Part shown: positions 14,553 through 16,070 of the stretch, piece after piece | How positions within the stretch are numbered: position 1 is the first letter of the stretch | Layout: each line of letters begins with the position of its first letter | From: DAISJM01 sp036821485 | GTDB lineage: Bacteria; Verrucomicrobiota; Kiritimatiellia; CAIQIC01; JAGNIJ01 | Direction of reading: 5' to 3' | Assembly (NCBI GenBank): GCA_036821485.1 | Contig: DAISJM010000061.1 | Location: forward strand, 1-16,070 | Length of the DNA: 16,070 nucleotides | Made by a program: the position numbers and the translations under genes | The notes under the pieces: generated by a model | The model's database searches: none | Seen by the model: only the letters and a program-made list of their open reading frames with translations | What the model was told of the DNA's origin: nothing

Positions 14553-15248
14553 GTGAACCAGATGGCTCTGCTGAAGCAGTACCTGAAAGACCGCGAAGAC
14601 ACCGAGATTCCCGACAGCGGATTCCCTTTTGTAACCATTTCCCGCCAGGCCGGCGCCGGCGGCCACACCCTGGCCCGCAAGGTGCTCCAGGAAATGGACA
14701 AGTACCCCGACGACGAACTCCTCCAGGGATGGGAGATGTTCGACGAGAAGCTCTGCGCCGTGGTCGCGCAGGACAATGCCATGAGTTCCTCTTTCGAATC
14801 CCTCGTCCGCGAGGAGTACAAGCCGGCACTTCATCAGGTCATCTACGACATGCTGATCGGACACTCCGAGCAATTTTCCACCTACAAGAAGATATTCGAG
14901 GTTGTCCGCATCCTGGGCATGATCGGCAAGGTGCTCATCATCGGCCGCGCCGGTGCCTTCGTGACCGCAGGCATGCCGAAGGGCATCCACCTCCGCCTTG
15001 TCGCCGACGAGCGGAAGAGGATGACGTGGGCCATGCCGCGCTTTGAGATGAAAGAGGACCTGGCCTTGGCCGCCATACGCAAGCAAGACAAGGACCGCGA
15101 ACGAATGGTCCGCGACTTCTTTGGAAAGGACCTGAAGGATCCGGTGCATTACGACGTCGTGTTCAACACGGCGCGGCAGGACCTCGACGCCATGGCTCGC
15201 ATCATCGTCCAGATGATCCGCGCCCGCGCAGCCCAAGCCCCCTCGTAA
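14553..15248 (+). CDS. Cytidylate-kinase-like family protein
   Basis: A 231-residue cytoplasmic protein of the Cytidylate_kin2-like P-loop family. The N-terminal ISRQAGAGGHTLA (29-41) replaces the ordinary Walker A with the family form SRQ-x-G-x-GG. Other landmarks are VLIIGRAGAFVT (127-138), IHLRLVADERKRM (145-157, with the basic lid-like Arg/Lys) and YDVVFNTARQDLDAMARII (200-218), which parallels the closing strand and helix of the family. The true substrate is not known; CMP phosphorylation is not established for this branch. The start is GTG at 14553, because GAGG lies 6 bases upstream; ATG at 14562 is the alternative. It is divergent from atpZ, and its context gives no pathway clue. Confidence 0.8.
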   Translation: MNQMALLKQYLKDREDTEIPDSGFPFVTISRQAGAGGHTLARKVLQEMDKYPDDELLQGWEMFDEKLCAVVAQDNAMSSSFESLVREEYKPALHQVIYDMLIGHSEQFSTYKKIFEVVRILGMIGKVLIIGRAGAFVTAGMPKGIHLRLVADERKRMTWAMPRFEMKEDLALAAIRKQDKDRERMVRDFFGKDLKDPVHYDVVFNTARQDLDAMARIIVQMIRARAAQAPS

Positions 15249-15270
15249 CGCCGCGCCATGCACTCGAACG

Positions 15271-15299
15271 TTGACTCCGCCACGTAGGCCGGGTAAACG
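15271..15299 (+). promoter_or_regulatory. Candidate promoter of the phosphorylase-like gene
   Basis: TTGACT (5 of 6 to the -35 consensus) and TAAACG (3 of 6 to the -10) with 17-base spacing, in the 92-base gap after the previous gene. The predicted start near 15306 gives a leader of about 35 bases. Weak -10; low confidence. Confidence 0.3.
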
Positions 15300-15340
15300 A
15301 ACGCCGCAGGATTTCACCGATAGACAGGACATACAGCCCG

Positions 15341-16070
15341 ATGCACAGCCCGACACCCGAATATCGCCACGAGCCGGATGGCACCTTTGTGCTGACCCAC
15401 TTCAATCATGCCACCCCGTTCGCCAGTTTCCTGCCCGGTATCGCCGGCACATGGGGCATTCCTCTCTGGGCCTTCTACGTCAACCGCGGGCAGGGCATCT
15501 GCAGCTTCGGCCTGCGCGACAAGGACCACTCCATCTCTGAATTCCTTCCCGCCAACTGGGCCTATCAACTCGTCTACCGACAAGGATTTCGCACGTTTGT
15601 CCGCCTGCAAGCCGACAAGACGCTCATCCATCACGAACCCTTCACCATGGAGGGCGCGCGGGACCCCGGCTGCACCCAGACCCTGTACGTCCGCCCTCAC
15701 GAGATCACGCTCCGCGAGCAACACACCCCCCTTGGGCTCGAAACCGAGGTCACCTACTTCACGTTGCCACACGAATCGCTCGCCGCGCTTGTCCGCATCA
15801 TGAAAATCCGAAACACCAGCGGCAAGACAACCGCTGCATGGGTGCTCGACGGACTCCCCCTGATCGTGCCCCACGGCCTCGGCGATTCCATGCTCAAACA
15901 TCTCCGCTATATTGCCCAGCCCCACATCGAGGTCGTGGGCCTCGCGGAACGCACACCCGGATTCCGAACCAAGGCCACCATCGCAGACTCGGCCGTTGTC
16001 GAGGAAGTCAAAGGCGTCAATTTCTGCTTCGGCTATGAGGCCGTGTTTCCCCACGAACTGCTGCTCCCGC
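15341..16070 (+). CDS. Glycoside phosphorylase-like protein, N-terminal part (GH94-like, runs off window)
   Basis: The open frame of 243 codons from ATG 15341 continues past the window end. The beginning (FVLTHFNHATPFASFLPGIA, then GTWGIPLWAFYVNRGQGICSFG and EFLPANWAYQ) and the later run FRTKATIADSAVVEEVKGVNFCF resemble the beta-sandwich N-terminal domain of large cellobiose-phosphorylase-like proteins (COG3459, GH94 and the related beta-glucan phosphorylase families). Such enzymes cleave beta-glucosidic bonds with phosphate, releasing a sugar 1-phosphate. The catalytic (alpha/alpha)6 domain is outside the window, so the substrate and even the activity cannot be judged. No signal peptide is seen, consistent with a cytoplasmic enzyme. 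AGGA lies 11 bases before the ATG. The assignment comes from remembered family patterns and is moderate. Confidence 0.6.
   Translation, partial: MHSPTPEYRHEPDGTFVLTHFNHATPFASFLPGIAGTWGIPLWAFYVNRGQGICSFGLRDKDHSISEFLPANWAYQLVYRQGFRTFVRLQADKTLIHHEPFTMEGARDPGCTQTLYVRPHEITLREQHTPLGLETEVTYFTLPHESLAALVRIMKIRNTSGKTTAAWVLDGLPLIVPHGLGDSMLKHLRYIAQPHIEVVGLAERTPGFRTKATIADSAVVEEVKGVNFCFGYEAVFPHELLLP

Noticed and set aside
14145..15356. Long minus-strand frame extending atpZ to 403 codons
   Set aside because: The upstream part is antisense to the cytidylate-kinase-like gene; only the last 95 codons show the two-helix AtpZ pattern.
1..16070. CRISPR arrays, tRNA or rRNA genes, insertion sequences, prophage or defence genes
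   Set aside because: Looked for spaced repeats, cloverleaf-like segments, transposase motifs and terminal repeats on both strands; none was seen. The genes are housekeeping or regulatory and similar in base composition.

Overview
This 16 kb window is GC-rich, densely coded bacterial chromosome. A prepilin-like protein with an H-X9-DG motif, a transmembrane Ser/Thr kinase, and an F-ATP synthase operon headed by an AtpZ-type gene all point to the Planctomycetes-Verrucomicrobia-Lentisphaerae-Kiritimatiellota group. This is inference from gene content; no rRNA gene is present to confirm it. A run of exactly 100 N shows that the sequence is a draft scaffold.

Layout. 1-2074 (+): the C-terminal half of polyphosphate kinase 1, followed 4 bases later by a CHAD-domain protein, forming a polyphosphate pair. 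2160-4449 (+): a membrane Ser/Thr kinase with a helical-repeat C-terminal sensor region, then a small H-X9-DG prepilin-like protein. 4468-7703: two PTS EIIA-type proteins transcribed divergently from a 255-base promoter region. One, on the minus strand, is fused to a C4 zinc ribbon. The other, on the plus strand, leads into a CPA2-type cation/proton antiporter with an unassigned C-terminal domain. 7727-14432 (-): the complete F1Fo ATP synthase set in the order atpZ, atpB, atpE, atpF, atpH, atpA, atpG, atpD, atpC, converging on the antiporter. atpF is broken by the N gap. 14553-15248 (+): a cytidylate-kinase-like protein divergent from atpZ. 15341 to the window end (+): the N-terminal part of a probable carbohydrate phosphorylase.

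How the parts fit. The ATP synthase (predicted proton type) and the antiporter both work on the proton gradient. The two EIIA proteins have no sugar permease beside them, so they look regulatory, in the style of nitrogen-PTS control of cation transport. Most of the window is ordinary housekeeping. The least ordinary parts are the zinc-ribbon/EIIA fusion, which lacks the second catalytic histidine; the antiporter tail; the hairpins inside the atp operon; the palindrome over the fusion gene's promoter; and the short epsilon subunit.
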